From assembly GCF_003323735.1 (NCBI RefSeq), contig NZ_QOIM01000034.1, positions 248,001 through 312,000 on the forward strand: DNA of 64,000 nucleotides, written 5' to 3'. The first letter of the stretch is position 1; the number at the start of each line of letters is the position of its first letter. This DNA is from Streptomyces reniochalinae (GTDB taxonomy: Bacteria; Actinomycetota; Actinomycetes; Streptomycetales; Streptomycetaceae). Positions 1 to 7,701 of the stretch are shown piece after piece. A model generated the notes under the pieces. The model saw nothing but the letters and a program-made list of their open reading frames with translations. It ran no database searches and was not told where the DNA came from. Made by a program: the position numbers and the translations under genes.

Positions 1-187
1 TGTCGTCGAGCTCGACCACTGTCACGCCGTCACCCATGGGCGGAAGCGGGCTGCCGTTACCCACCACAACGATGCGCTGCGGCGGGCTGTCCTGACGAGC
101 CACCGACTCCAAAAGCGCAGCAACCTCGCTGGGGCGGTTGCCCATCGTCAGAACGGCGACACCGAGGCGGGAACGGGGCACAGTCAT
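1..187 (-). CDS. family 2 glycosyltransferase, N-terminal fragment
   Basis: Only the first 62 codons are present; the gene runs off the left edge. It begins ATG with MTVPRSRLGVAVLTMGNRP, followed by a helix and the strand RIVVVGNGS, and then VTVVELDD. This is the first beta-alpha-beta unit of a GT-A fold, which binds the sugar nucleotide, with an Asn/Gly where family 2 enzymes usually have their first conserved Asp region. The acceptor and sugar cannot be told from this piece. It diverges from the holin-like gene at 481. Other GT-A nucleotidyltransferases remain possible, but the LTMGNRP start is typical of Streptomyces GT2 proteins. Confidence 0.75.
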   Translation of the reverse strand, partial: MTVPRSRLGVAVLTMGNRPSEVAALLESVARQDSPPQRIVVVGNGSPLPPMGDGVTVVELDD

Positions 188-480
188 GGACTCCCTATCG
201 GGTCGGGCCCACGATCCTACTGCCGCGCCGCCTTGGATTCTCTCCGGGAGCGTCGCTCCCGACCGGGCTCGACGACGCGCTGCTGCACTTTCCCCGTGAG
301 CAGCTTCCAGAGCTCGTCGAGGGCCTGGCCGCATCATGTGTCCGCCCCTGGCGGTCGGCCGTCGAGACCGACACCACACCCGTCGCATAGGCAGCCCCCA
401 CCTGGGTACGCCGGGGGACGGTGATGCCCGCGCTGGGCGCCGCTCGCACCCGGCCGAGCTGCGAAAGGCGGTTATGACCC

Positions 481-990
481 ATGAGTACGACCCTGAAGCC
501 CCCGGCCGACCAGGACCTCCGCCAAGACGCCCGCCAGGACGTGCGGCAGGAGGCCCCGCAGGACGCGGCGCAGGACGTGCGCCAGGACGGCCACCGGAAG
601 AGGACCTCCGAGGAATCCGTCGGTGAGCTGGTCAAACAGGCCTCGGCACAGATCTCCGAGCTCGCCCGCCAGGAGATGCACCTCGCACAGGCGGAGATGC
701 AGCAGAAGGGCAAACGCTTCGGCCTCGGCGGCGGCATGTTCGGCGGAGCGGCCCTGTTCGGGTTCGTCGCCCTGCTGGCAGGCACCGCCACCGGCATCGT
801 CGCGCTGAACCTGGTCTGGCCCCTGTGGCTGGCGGCGCTCGTCGTGACCGGCGCCCTGCTGGTGCTGGCGGGCGTGCTCGCCCTCGTGGGCAAGCAGCAG
901 ATCGGCAAGGCCACCCCGGCCACGCCCGAACGGGCCGTCGAGAGCATGAAGGCCGACGTGACCGAGATCAAGGAAAGGTCGCACCGATGA
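481..990 (+). CDS. phage holin superfamily-like membrane protein (DUF1469 type)
   Basis: 169 residues. The first 40 are hydrophilic with repeated RQD/RQE units (RQDARQDVRQEAPQD); then comes an amphipathic helix (SVGELVKQASAQISELARQ) and two hydrophobic segments at about residues 83-105 and 110-135. This is the organisation of the Phage_holin_3_6/DUF1469 family, small bacterial membrane proteins that are not lysis holins despite the name. A GAAAGG ribosome site precedes the ATG. Its stop overlaps the next start by four bases (ATGA), so it is translationally coupled to the DUF3618 gene. The RQD-rich tail is unusual and probably disordered. Confidence 0.85.
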   Translation: MSTTLKPPADQDLRQDARQDVRQEAPQDAAQDVRQDGHRKRTSEESVGELVKQASAQISELARQEMHLAQAEMQQKGKRFGLGGGMFGGAALFGFVALLAGTATGIVALNLVWPLWLAALVVTGALLVLAGVLALVGKQQIGKATPATPERAVESMKADVTEIKERSHR

Positions 991-1325
991 CCGGCAAGTC
1001 CCACAGCCACGGCCCCAAGCCGACCCCGGACGAGCTGCGCGCCCAGGTGGAGGAAACCCGCAGGGAACTCGGCGAGACCGTCGAGGCGCTGGCCGCGCGC
1101 GCCGACGTGCGCGCCCAGGCGCGGCAGAAGGCCACGCAGCTCAGGAGCCAGGCGTCCGAGAAGGCCCACACGATGGGGGACAGGATCCAGCACCGGACCC
1201 CCCAGCCGGTGCGGGACAAGGCCCACCAGGCGGCCGAGATGACCCGCGCGGGCGGCGGAGCGCCGCTGGTCGCCGGTGTGGCCGTGCTCGCCGTGCTCCT
1301 CGCCGTCCGCAGCAGGAGGCACTGA
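987..1325 (+). CDS. DUF3618 family membrane-anchored protein
   Basis: 112 residues. The N-terminal half contains TPDELRAQVEETRRELGETV, the hallmark of DUF3618 proteins (an I-E-x-T-R-x-x-L-type helix); the middle is a charged, probably coiled helix. The C-terminus is a single hydrophobic segment (PLVAGVAVLAVLLAV) followed by RSRRH. It overlaps the upstream gene at ATGA and is one base from the next gene. The trio of holin-like, DUF3618 and DUF4235 proteins recurs in actinomycetes. Function is unknown; a membrane-associated stress or envelope role is inferred only from topology and gene company. Confidence 0.88.
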   Translation: MTGKSHSHGPKPTPDELRAQVEETRRELGETVEALAARADVRAQARQKATQLRSQASEKAHTMGDRIQHRTPQPVRDKAHQAAEMTRAGGGAPLVAGVAVLAVLLAVRSRRH

Positions 1326-1326
1326 G

Positions 1327-1593
1327 ATGAACACGGCAAAGATCGCCTACAAGCCGGTCGGCATGGCGCTCGGCGCCGCCAGTGGCGCCATGTCCGGTGC
1401 GCTGTTCAAAAGGATCTGGAAGGTCACAGGCCACGACGAGGACGCCCCCGGCGCCACCGACCAGGACCGCGGCTGGCGGGAGATCCTCGTCGCCGCCGCC
1501 CTCCAGGGGGCCATCTTCGCCGCCGTGAAGGCAGCCGTGGACCGCAGTGGCGCCACCACCATCCACCGCCTGACCGGCACCTGGCCCAGCTGA
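1327..1593 (+). CDS. DUF4235 family small membrane protein
   Basis: 88 residues, ATG preceded by a strong AGGAGG. The sequence opens with KIAYKPVGMALGAASGAMSG, a hydrophobic glycine-rich helix, then a short acidic loop, GWREILVAAALQGAIFAAVK (second helix), and ends HRLTGTWPS. This matches DUF4235, whose members have two membrane helices and a conserved W-x-x-x-L-x-A-A-x-x-x-G stretch. It is the last gene of the trio and is followed by two hairpins at 1674-1755. Function is unknown. Confidence 0.88.
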   Translation: MNTAKIAYKPVGMALGAASGAMSGALFKRIWKVTGHDEDAPGATDQDRGWREILVAAALQGAIFAAVKAAVDRSGATTIHRLTGTWPS

Positions 1594-1662
1594 GCTTCCC
1601 CGCCCACGGCGGCCCCGTGGCCACGGGGCCGCGGGGCCACGGCTGAGCTTCCCCGCCCACGG
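1590..1662 (+). repeat. 20-bp direct repeat at the end of the DUF4235 gene
   Basis: The segment CTGAGCTTCCCCGCCCACGG at 1590-1609, which includes the stop codon, recurs exactly at 1643-1662. Between the copies lies a G/C-only palindromic run. The duplication suggests local slippage or a small tandem duplication just ahead of the terminator hairpins. Confidence 0.85.
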
Positions 1663-1673
1663 GCCACGACAGA

Positions 1674-1755
1674 GCCCTCTTGCCTGACCAGGGCAAGAGG
1701 GCCGCTTCATACGGCTGTCCGCCGCCTGGATACGCAGGCGGCGGACAGCCGTATG
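1674..1755. terminator. two tandem hairpins, probable bidirectional terminator
   Basis: First hairpin: 11-bp arms at 1674-1684 and 1692-1702 with a 7-nt loop. Second: a perfect 21-bp inverted repeat with arms 1708-1728 and 1735-1755 and a 6-nt loop (GATACG). No T-run follows, as is common in Streptomyces. They lie between the plus-strand DUF4235 operon and the possible minus-strand gene ending at 1788, so they could stop transcription from both sides. Confidence 0.8.
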
Positions 1756-1787
1756 GGTTCGACGGGCCGGTCGCCGGCCCGGCCGCG

Positions 1788-2171
1788 TCACACGGATACC
1801 GCGCTCCGGCCGGGGGCCGCCGCCCGCTGACGGACACCGGCGGGACGCCGGGCCCCGGAACAGTGCGCAGGGGTGACGGGCGCGGCTGTCGGCTCGCTCG
1901 CGTGCCGGGGTCCGACCGGGGCCAGCCCCGGGGCGGGCCCCGCCTCGCCGCCCTCGGGCGCCGCGCTCTGCGCGAGGTACCTGCGCCACGAGCCGACCCC
2001 CAGCACGACTCCCACGACGAGCGCGAGGGCGGAGAGCACGTCTTTCGCCAGGGCGGCGGGCCGGCGGTCCCCACCGGTCCTTCCGCGCCCCTCGTCCACG
2101 GCACCGCCGCCCCGACGGCCACGCCAACTCCGCTCCGCACCCTCGCCTTGTGCCTCGCCCACTGCTCTCAC
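1788..2171 (-). CDS. possible small single-pass membrane protein
   Basis: A 127-codon minus-strand frame with GTG start (an alternative GTG lies at 2099). It has one clear hydrophobic segment, LSALALVVGVVLGVGS, after an arginine/glycine-rich N-terminus, and a proline/alanine-rich C-terminal tail. Third codon positions are strongly G/C, as in real genes here, and the frame ends just before the 1708-1755 hairpin. I recognise no family and the ribosome site is poor, so it may not be expressed. It fills most of an otherwise empty 825-bp gap. Confidence 0.4.
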   Translation of the reverse strand: MRAVGEAQGEGAERSWRGRRGGGAVDEGRGRTGGDRRPAALAKDVLSALALVVGVVLGVGSWRRYLAQSAAPEGGEAGPAPGLAPVGPRHASEPTAAPVTPAHCSGARRPAGVRQRAAAPGRSAVSV

Positions 2172-2418
2172 CTGCCTCGTCACTGCTGCTCGCCGGCCGG
2201 CCGTCGTCCCGCCCGTCTCCCGCGGGCCACGAGCCGTACCAGCCCGTCCCTCAGGTGTGATGCGGCACCCGGCGCAAAAGTTCACGGCCCTTCCTGCCTG
2301 TTTCGGCGTGTTCGCCCGTCGGGCCCGAAGAAGCCGCCTGAGCGCGGCCGGTGACACCGGCGCCGCGCGGCCTATCATGGCGGCTCGCGCCACGAACGGC
2401 GGAACTGAGGGGCCACGG

Positions 2419-2934
2419 GTGGAAACGTTCAAGGCAGAGTGGGACGCGCTGATAGCGCAGGGCCAGGCCCGGCGGGACGCGCACACGCAGCTCGACTCCG
2501 CCCCGCCCGCCGGCGGTGGCGGCACGGGGCCCGGTGGAGCCGACCGGCTGGCCACCGACCCCGCGGCGAAGAAGGCCTCGGCGAAGTACATCGAGGAGCA
2601 GCTGCTGCCGCACGTGCGGGGCGCGGGCAAGATGGGCGGGGAGCCGCCGCGGGATCCGGCGCCCGGGATGCTCGGCGGCGAACGCGCCCAGCCAGGCGGC
2701 ACGATGCGGCTGTGGCAGTCCTGGGAGGGTGTCGAGCACGTGCTGGGCGAGTGGAGCAAGCAGGTGCGCAACCTCGAACAGCGGTTGCAGGGGGAGCGGG
2801 ACGCGCTACGGGGTGCCAAGGTGCTCTTCCAGACGCGTGACGGTCTGGTCCGCAACGCTCTCCTCTCCGGCCAGGGCCCGCTGCTCACCGACCTGCCGGG
2901 CAGCCGGCCCACCGGCCTTCGGCCGACGAAGTAG
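2419..2934 (+). CDS. helical protein of unknown function, likely WXG-locus partner
   Basis: 171 residues starting GTG behind GAGGGG. The N-terminal half is polar and glycine/proline-rich; the C-terminal half contains WQSWEGVEHVLGEWSKQV and a following heptad-like helix (LEQRLQGERDALRGAKVLF). No catalytic motif or signal peptide is visible. It ends 17 bp before the WXG-type effector gene and is probably co-transcribed with it. Small helical proteins directly upstream of WXG-toxin genes commonly act as secretion partners or chaperones; that role here is inference from position and predicted helicity. Confidence 0.75.
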   Translation: METFKAEWDALIAQGQARRDAHTQLDSAPPAGGGGTGPGGADRLATDPAAKKASAKYIEEQLLPHVRGAGKMGGEPPRDPAPGMLGGERAQPGGTMRLWQSWEGVEHVLGEWSKQVRNLEQRLQGERDALRGAKVLFQTRDGLVRNALLSGQGPLLTDLPGSRPTGLRPTK

Positions 2935-2951
2935 GCGGGCGGTCGCGAGCG

Positions 2952-4205
2952 ATGGGACTCTCCTTCCGCGACATCATGTCCGCCGACATGACCGAACTGG
3001 ACGACGCCGCCGCCGCGTGGAAACGCATGAGCAAGCGCTTCGGTGAGCTGCGTCGCGACTACAACGCGCAGGTGCGCGGCCACCTGGCGCACAGCCAGTG
3101 GTCGGGCGTCGCGAAGGTGACGTTCGACGAGGTCGCCACGGTGTCCTCGGGCGAGTTCGGCAACGCCAAGAGCCAGGCGGAGGGCATCGCCACGCTGCTG
3201 ACCGAGGCGTACGAGGACCTGGTGGCGCGGAAGAAGGACCTCGGCAAGCGGGTGGCGGAGGCGGAGGACGACAAGATGAGCGTGGACGGCAGCGGCCGCG
3301 TCACGCTCGACACCACGAAGCTCAACGAGGGCGAGCGGCTGGCGAGGGGGCACGATCCCACGTTCGCGTCGGCTCTGGACGACAAGGTCGCGGACTGGCA
3401 GACGGCCGTCGACAAAGCCGTCGAAGCCGTCAACGAGGCGGACGCCGCGATCAAGAAGGCGCTCCTGGCCTCGGTCGCGCCGCCGGGCAACCGTGCGGCG
3501 GGTATGAACGGCTTCAACCCCCGCAAGGTCGACTACACGCCCCCGGGGACGCGCAAGGACCTCGACCGGATCCTGAAGGACTACCAGGTCGGGCCCGACC
3601 CGGGCGGCATCGTCGGATACCCCCGCAACTGGATCCTGCGGGCCGCTGTCTTCAGCACCGTCACCGTGACGGAGAAGGAGGCGGACATGCTCGACGAGCT
3701 GGGGCTGGCCGGTCTGCCCGCCTTCAACGGCATCAAGGAGGACGCGTTCGACACCGCCGACGCGCGGTTCTCCAGCGACGACAGGAACGACGACCACAAC
3801 GACGCGTTCCGCCACTCCTACTGGAACGCGCTGATGACGAAGAAGTACGGCGCGGAGTGGACGGAGAAGTACACCGTGGCCCACGAGGCCCGCCCGGGCA
3901 ATCCACCCGAGCGGGAGGCGATGGACCTGTACAACAACGAGGTCGGCAGGCGGATCGCCTCCTCGCACCCCGACGCGTCCGAGGAGGAGCTGGCGGACCT
4001 GGTCGAGAAGGCCGTGCGGGACGGCGACATGGTGGTCATACCCAAGGGCGGAGGCCGCCTGGCGTTCAGCGACCAGGTGGGCCCCGACGCAACCGGCGAC
4101 CCGACGCTGTCAGCCCCCGAGGGCGAGAAGGACGAGGTCTCCGGTTACACGGACAGCGGCGGCTCGGGCAGCGGCAAGCGCAGCGGGGCGGGGAGCGGAA
4201 GTTGA
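2952..4205 (+). CDS. WXG100-like N-terminus fused to a His-rich putative toxin domain
   Basis: 417 residues. Residues 1-105 are helical with a W-S-G motif at 50-52, as in WXG100/type VII secretion substrates; 106-180 are a second helical section. The C-terminal domain has the conserved block DHNDAFRHSYWNAL (281-294), then AHE (310-312) and MDLYNNEVGRRI (324-335). That pattern matches a family I remember as DUF6973, found at the ends of polymorphic toxins; its enzymatic activity is not known to me, but clustered His/Asp/Glu suggest a hydrolase. The tail after 380 is acidic and Gly/Ser-rich. Its stop overlaps the lipoprotein start (TTGA). It is a likely secreted effector of interbacterial competition; the function is inference. 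Confidence 0.82.
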   Translation: MGLSFRDIMSADMTELDDAAAAWKRMSKRFGELRRDYNAQVRGHLAHSQWSGVAKVTFDEVATVSSGEFGNAKSQAEGIATLLTEAYEDLVARKKDLGKRVAEAEDDKMSVDGSGRVTLDTTKLNEGERLARGHDPTFASALDDKVADWQTAVDKAVEAVNEADAAIKKALLASVAPPGNRAAGMNGFNPRKVDYTPPGTRKDLDRILKDYQVGPDPGGIVGYPRNWILRAAVFSTVTVTEKEADMLDELGLAGLPAFNGIKEDAFDTADARFSSDDRNDDHNDAFRHSYWNALMTKKYGAEWTEKYTVAHEARPGNPPEREAMDLYNNEVGRRIASSHPDASEEELADLVEKAVRDGDMVVIPKGGGRLAFSDQVGPDATGDPTLSAPEGEKDEVSGYTDSGGSGSGKRSGAGSGS

Positions 4206-4660
4206 GACGGGTGACGGTCGCGGCGGGCGCCGCGGTACTGCTGCTGTGCGCCGGATGCGCGGATGCGGGGGAAAAGGTGAGCGAGTCGTACGAGTCCGCC
4301 GTCGGCAAGGGCGGGGTGTCCTACGACGAGGGGCTGTCGAAGAAGCTGCGGAAGCTGAGCCAGGAGGGCGGCACCGCGCCCCTCGCGGACCTGACGGTCT
4401 TCAACTGGGAGAAGGTGCACGTCTTCTTCGAGGGGGCGACGGCCGAGGAGATCGAGCGGGCGGTGGGCGAACCGGTGCTCGACGACAAGCGCTACTACGA
4501 CGCCGGCAACCTGCTGGTGTTCGAGTACAACGGCAAGCTCTCCAAGGCCGTCTCGGTGATCCCCGACCTGCTGACCATCGACGGCAGGCACACCTGGGGC
4601 CCCGATGTGGTGCTCAAGGCCCGCGCCCCCCGCTCGCTGCTCGCGCTCTCGGAGAAGTAG
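4202..4660 (+). CDS. lipoprotein, probable immunity partner of the WXG effector
   Basis: 152 residues from a TTG start that overlaps the effector stop codon (TTGA) and is preceded by GGGGAG, giving translational coupling. The signal peptide RRVTVAAGAAVLLLCAGCAD ends in a lipobox-like CAGC, with Cys rather than Leu at -3, so lipidation is likely but not ideal. The mature part contains DLTVFNWEKVHVFFEGATAE and EIERAVGEPVL, a pattern common in small lipoproteins beside actinobacterial toxin genes. Surface-anchored immunity proteins neutralise incoming effectors; that role is inferred from coupling and location. An alternative GTG start at 4211 would shorten the signal peptide by three residues. 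Confidence 0.78.
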   Translation: MRRVTVAAGAAVLLLCAGCADAGEKVSESYESAVGKGGVSYDEGLSKKLRKLSQEGGTAPLADLTVFNWEKVHVFFEGATAEEIERAVGEPVLDDKRYYDAGNLLVFEYNGKLSKAVSVIPDLLTIDGRHTWGPDVVLKARAPRSLLALSEK

Positions 4661-4684
4661 ACCGCGCGGACGCCCGTCGCGGGT

Positions 4685-5188
4685 CTACCGCTCCGGCTTC
4701 CGCGTCAGGTGCGTGAACGCCTCCAGGTTGCGGGTCGACTCGCCGCGCGCCGTACGCCACGCGTACTCCTTCTTGATGGCGGTGGCGAATCCCATCTCCA
4801 GCAGCGTGTTGAACGAGCCGTCGGCGTTCTCCAGGACGCTGCCGAGGAGACGGTCGATCTCTTCCGGGGTGACGGAGGCCAGCGGCAGCCGTCCCGCGAG
4901 GTAGATGTCACCGTGCTGGTCGACGGCGTAGGCGACGCCGTAGAGCCTGGTGTTGCGCTCCAGCAGCCACCGGTGGACCGCCGCGTGGTTCTCGTCGGGG
5001 TTGCGGACCACGAAGGCGTTGACCGACAGGGAGTGGGCGCCGACGGCCAGCGAGCAGGTGGTCTGGAGTTTGCGGGTGCCCGGGAGCGTGACGACGTAGG
5101 TGCCCTCCGCCGGGCTCTCCCACTCCAGCTCGGCGTCCGTCAGCGTCCGCTCGATCGTCGCCCTGGCGGCGGCAGCAACCTCACCCAT
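4685..5188 (-). CDS. YbjN-domain protein
   Basis: 167 residues; ATG start 8 bp inside the end of mshA, so it is coupled to it. The fold pattern is that of YbjN/type III chaperone-like proteins: helix MGEVAAAARATIERTLTD, strands TYVVTLPGTRK and TTCSLAVGAHSLSVNAFVV, then NPDENHAAVHRWLLERN, IYLAGRLPL and TPEEIDRLLGSVL. A YbjN-like gene next to mshA is conserved in actinomycetes. A role as a small chaperone or regulator is known only by analogy, and no link to mycothiol is established from the sequence. Confidence 0.88.
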   Translation of the reverse strand: MGEVAAAARATIERTLTDAELEWESPAEGTYVVTLPGTRKLQTTCSLAVGAHSLSVNAFVVRNPDENHAAVHRWLLERNTRLYGVAYAVDQHGDIYLAGRLPLASVTPEEIDRLLGSVLENADGSFNTLLEMGFATAIKKEYAWRTARGESTRNLEAFTHLTRKPER

Positions 5189-6551
5189 GCGGCGATCGTA
5201 GGCGACGGCGCCGCTCCTGCGACGCGGCGGCGTACACCTCGGCGGTCGCCTCGGCCGCAGCGCCCCAGCCGAAGTTCTGGGCGTGGGCGGCCGCGGCGTC
5301 ACCGAGCCGGTCGGTCAGCGCGGGGTCGTCGAGGAACCGGCGCAGGGCCAGGGCGTAGCCGGCGGGCTCGTGCCCTTCGACGAGGAAACCGCTGGTGCCG
5401 TCCCGCACGACGACCGGCAGCCCGCCCACGGCGGCGGCCACCACGGGCGTGCCGCAGGCCTGGGCCTCGGCGGCGACGAGGCCGAAGGACTCGCTGTAGG
5501 ACGGCATCACCAGCACCGACGCGGCCCGGTACCAGTCGGCGAGCTGTTCTTGGCCCACGGGGGGCCGGAAGTGCACCAGGTCGGCGATGCCGAGGCGGGC
5601 CGCCAGTTTCTGCAGCCCCTCGGGCTTGGCCAGACCGCTGCCGCTGGGCCCGCCCACGACGGGGACGATCATGCGGCCCCGCAGCGACGGATCCTCGTCC
5701 ACCAGCAGGGCGGCGGCGCGCAGCAGCACGTCGGGGGCCTTGAGGGGCTGTATGCGTCCGGCGAAGAGGGGGATGAAGGCGTCGGGAGGCAGCCCCAGGC
5801 GGGCCCGCGCCGCGCTGCGGGCGCCCGAGGGGCGGAAGCGGTCGAGGTTGACGCCGGGGTGGACGACGGCGGTGCGCTCCGCCGGCGCCTCGTAGTGGTG
5901 CATCAACTCGCCCGCCTCCTCCGCCGTGTTGGCGATGAGGCGGTCGGCGGCGCGCACGATCTGGGTCTCCCCGATGACGCGGGCGGCCGGTTCGGGCGTG
6001 TCGCCTTCGGCGAGGGCGGCGTTCTTGACCTTGGCCATGGTGTGCATGGCGTGCACCAGGGGCACGCCCCAGCGCTGTGCCGCCAGCCAGCCGACGTGCC
6101 CGGAGAGCCAGTAGTGGGAGTGCACCAGGTCGTAGTAGCCGGGCCGGTGCCCCGCCCACACCTGCATCACCCCGTGCGTGAAGGCGCACAGCTGCGCGGG
6201 CAGCTCCTCCTTGGACAGCCCCTCGTAGGGGCCTGCGTCGATGTGCCTCACGAGCACGCCGGGGACCAGCTCGACGGTGGGTTCGAGCGCACCTGTCGTC
6301 GCCCGCGTGAAGATCTCCACCTCGGTGCCCTGCGCCGCCAGCTGCCTGGCCAGCTCCACGATGTAGACGTTCATGCCGCCCGCGTCCCCGGTACCCGGCT
6401 GGTGCAGCGGGGAGGTGTGGACGCTGAGCATGGCCACCCGGCGGACACGGCGGGCGGCCCCGGGCAGCCGGAGCAGCGCACTCCTGGGCTGGTGTGCCCG
6501 GGACGGGTGACCGCCGCGCCGCTGACCGAGCCGGGACACGTAATGGCTCAC
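5181..6551 (-). CDS. mshA: D-inositol-3-phosphate glycosyltransferase, mycothiol step 1
   Basis: 456 residues; GTG start behind GGAGG. A GT-B retaining transferase (GT4) that joins UDP-GlcNAc to 1D-inositol-3-phosphate, the first committed step of mycothiol synthesis. Seen: MLSVHTSPLHQPGTGDAGGM, the MshA donor/acceptor loop near residues 52-71; HSHYWLSG; HAMHTMAKVKN; HPGVNLDRFRP; GRIQPLKAPDVLL; and the EX7E-type block SYSESFGLVAAEAQACGTPVV. Length fits the family. About 44 N-terminal residues are basic and probably disordered. It is divergent from the methyltransferase gene at 6706. mshD, the last step, lies at 15822-16721. Confidence 0.96.
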   Translation of the reverse strand: MSHYVSRLGQRRGGHPSRAHQPRSALLRLPGAARRVRRVAMLSVHTSPLHQPGTGDAGGMNVYIVELARQLAAQGTEVEIFTRATTGALEPTVELVPGVLVRHIDAGPYEGLSKEELPAQLCAFTHGVMQVWAGHRPGYYDLVHSHYWLSGHVGWLAAQRWGVPLVHAMHTMAKVKNAALAEGDTPEPAARVIGETQIVRAADRLIANTAEEAGELMHHYEAPAERTAVVHPGVNLDRFRPSGARSAARARLGLPPDAFIPLFAGRIQPLKAPDVLLRAAALLVDEDPSLRGRMIVPVVGGPSGSGLAKPEGLQKLAARLGIADLVHFRPPVGQEQLADWYRAASVLVMPSYSESFGLVAAEAQACGTPVVAAAVGGLPVVVRDGTSGFLVEGHEPAGYALALRRFLDDPALTDRLGDAAAAHAQNFGWGAAAEATAEVYAAASQERRRRLRSPHG

Positions 6552-6693
6552 GGTGCCGATGCCTCCTCCGGGTGCGGACGTACTCACGGTGCGGAGCCGG
6601 GTGTCACGGGCCCTCGACGGGAAACAGCGGAAAGGTTGCCTCCTCTTCCCACTTTGCCGAATCGTGACCGAAAGTGCCCGGCGCGGTCCCTCG

Positions 6694-6699
6694 TATGCT
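6694..6699 (+). promoter_or_regulatory. -10 box of a leaderless promoter
   Basis: TATGCT sits exactly six bases before the ATG of the methyltransferase gene at 6706, and there is no ribosome site. That spacing puts transcription initiation at or next to the start codon. No good -35 hexamer is visible. Confidence 0.6.
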
Positions 6700-6705
6700 C
6701 GTGCC

Positions 6706-7545
6706 ATGCCCGCACGTCCCACCGCGCCGTCCCGCCCCGTCGGCACGGCCACGCGCGGGACGACGAACCCGAACCGGCTACGCCGCATGGACCGGTGGAT
6801 CGCCGCCGCGCACGGCCCGGCGCTGCGCCGCTCCCTCCTCCACCCCACCGCCGTCGACCTGGGCTACGGGGCGGCGCCCTGGACCGCCGTCGAGCTGCTG
6901 GAGCGGCTGCGGACGGTCCGCGGGGACGTGCACGTCTACGGCATCGAGATCGACCCCGAGCGGGTCGCCGCCGCACGCCCGTACGAGCGCGCGGGGCTGG
7001 CGTTCGTCCGGGGCGGCTTCGAGCTGCCCGTCGGCGGCGTCACCCGCGGTGGAAGCCGCGGTCTGAGCCTGATCCGCGCCGCGAACGTGCTCCGCCAGTA
7101 CCCGGAGGCGGACGTGGCGCCCGCCTGGGCGCGGCTGTGTGCGCGGCTCGCCCCGGACGGCCTGCTGGTCGAAGGCACCTGCGACGAGATCGGCCGCCGC
7201 CACGTGTGGGTCGCGCTCGGCCCCGAAGGGCCCCGCACGGTCACCTTCGCAGCCCGCCTCGCCACCCTCGGCACCCCCTCGGAACTGGCCGAGCGGCTCC
7301 CCAAAGCGCTCATCCACCGCAACGTGCCCGGCGAACCCGTGCACGCGTTCCTGCGCGACTTCGACCGCGCCTGGGCCGCCGCGGCGCCCTACGGCGCACT
7401 CGGCGCCCGTCAACGCTGGATACGCGCCGCCCACGCGCTGAGCGCCGACTGGCCACTGGCCGGCGATCCCCGCCGCTGGCGCCAGGGCGAACTGACCGTG
7501 CGCTGGCACGCGCTCGCCCCCCGCGGCCCGGCTTCGCCAAGCTGA
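6706..7545 (+). CDS. class I SAM-dependent methyltransferase-like protein
   Basis: 279 residues. Motif I appears as AVDLGYGAAPWTAVEL (about 47-62), followed by VYGIEIDPERVAAARPY (acidic residue at the end of strand 2, for the SAM ribose) and, later, LSLIRAANVLRQYPE and LAPDGLLVEGTCDEIGRR, the strand 4/5 regions of the Rossmann fold. The first 35 residues are basic and low complexity. The substrate is unknown. The motif I glycines are fewer than normal (D-L-G-Y-G), so SAM binding is likely rather than proven. It is the divergent neighbour of mshA, an arrangement I believe is conserved in Streptomyces. Confidence 0.82.
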   Translation: MPARPTAPSRPVGTATRGTTNPNRLRRMDRWIAAAHGPALRRSLLHPTAVDLGYGAAPWTAVELLERLRTVRGDVHVYGIEIDPERVAAARPYERAGLAFVRGGFELPVGGVTRGGSRGLSLIRAANVLRQYPEADVAPAWARLCARLAPDGLLVEGTCDEIGRRHVWVALGPEGPRTVTFAARLATLGTPSELAERLPKALIHRNVPGEPVHAFLRDFDRAWAAAAPYGALGARQRWIRAAHALSADWPLAGDPRRWRQGELTVRWHALAPRGPASPS

Positions 7546-7669
7546 CCAGCGCCCATCCCCCTTTGCGAGTCCGCACCACTCAGCCGCGCCGGCCCGACGT
7601 CACTCCCGCGGTCCGCCGCGCCCGCGCCCCGCGCTCCGCGCGACACCGCGTACGGCGCCATCCACTTGA

Positions 7670-7700
7670 CGTTCACTATTCTCTCAGAGAATAGTGAACG
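7670..7700. promoter_or_regulatory. 31-bp perfect palindrome, PadR autoregulatory operator
   Basis: Arms of 15 bp (CGTTCACTATTCTCT and its exact complement) flank a single central C. The palindrome ends one base before the PadR start codon. A TTGACG -35 at 7666-7671 and AATAGT -10 at 7690-7695 (18-bp spacing) put promoter and operator on top of each other, with initiation at or near the ATG. PadR repressors commonly bind such dyads and repress themselves and a linked transporter. Binding is inferred. Confidence 0.85.
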
Positions 7701-7701
7701 C

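Noticed and set aside
1788..3968. 726-codon open frame on the minus strand across the WXG locus
   Set aside because: It is antisense to two genes with good starts, motifs and G/C-rich third positions; most of its product is repetitive Arg/Val/Leu. Only its last 127 codons lie outside other genes and were kept as a low-confidence gene.
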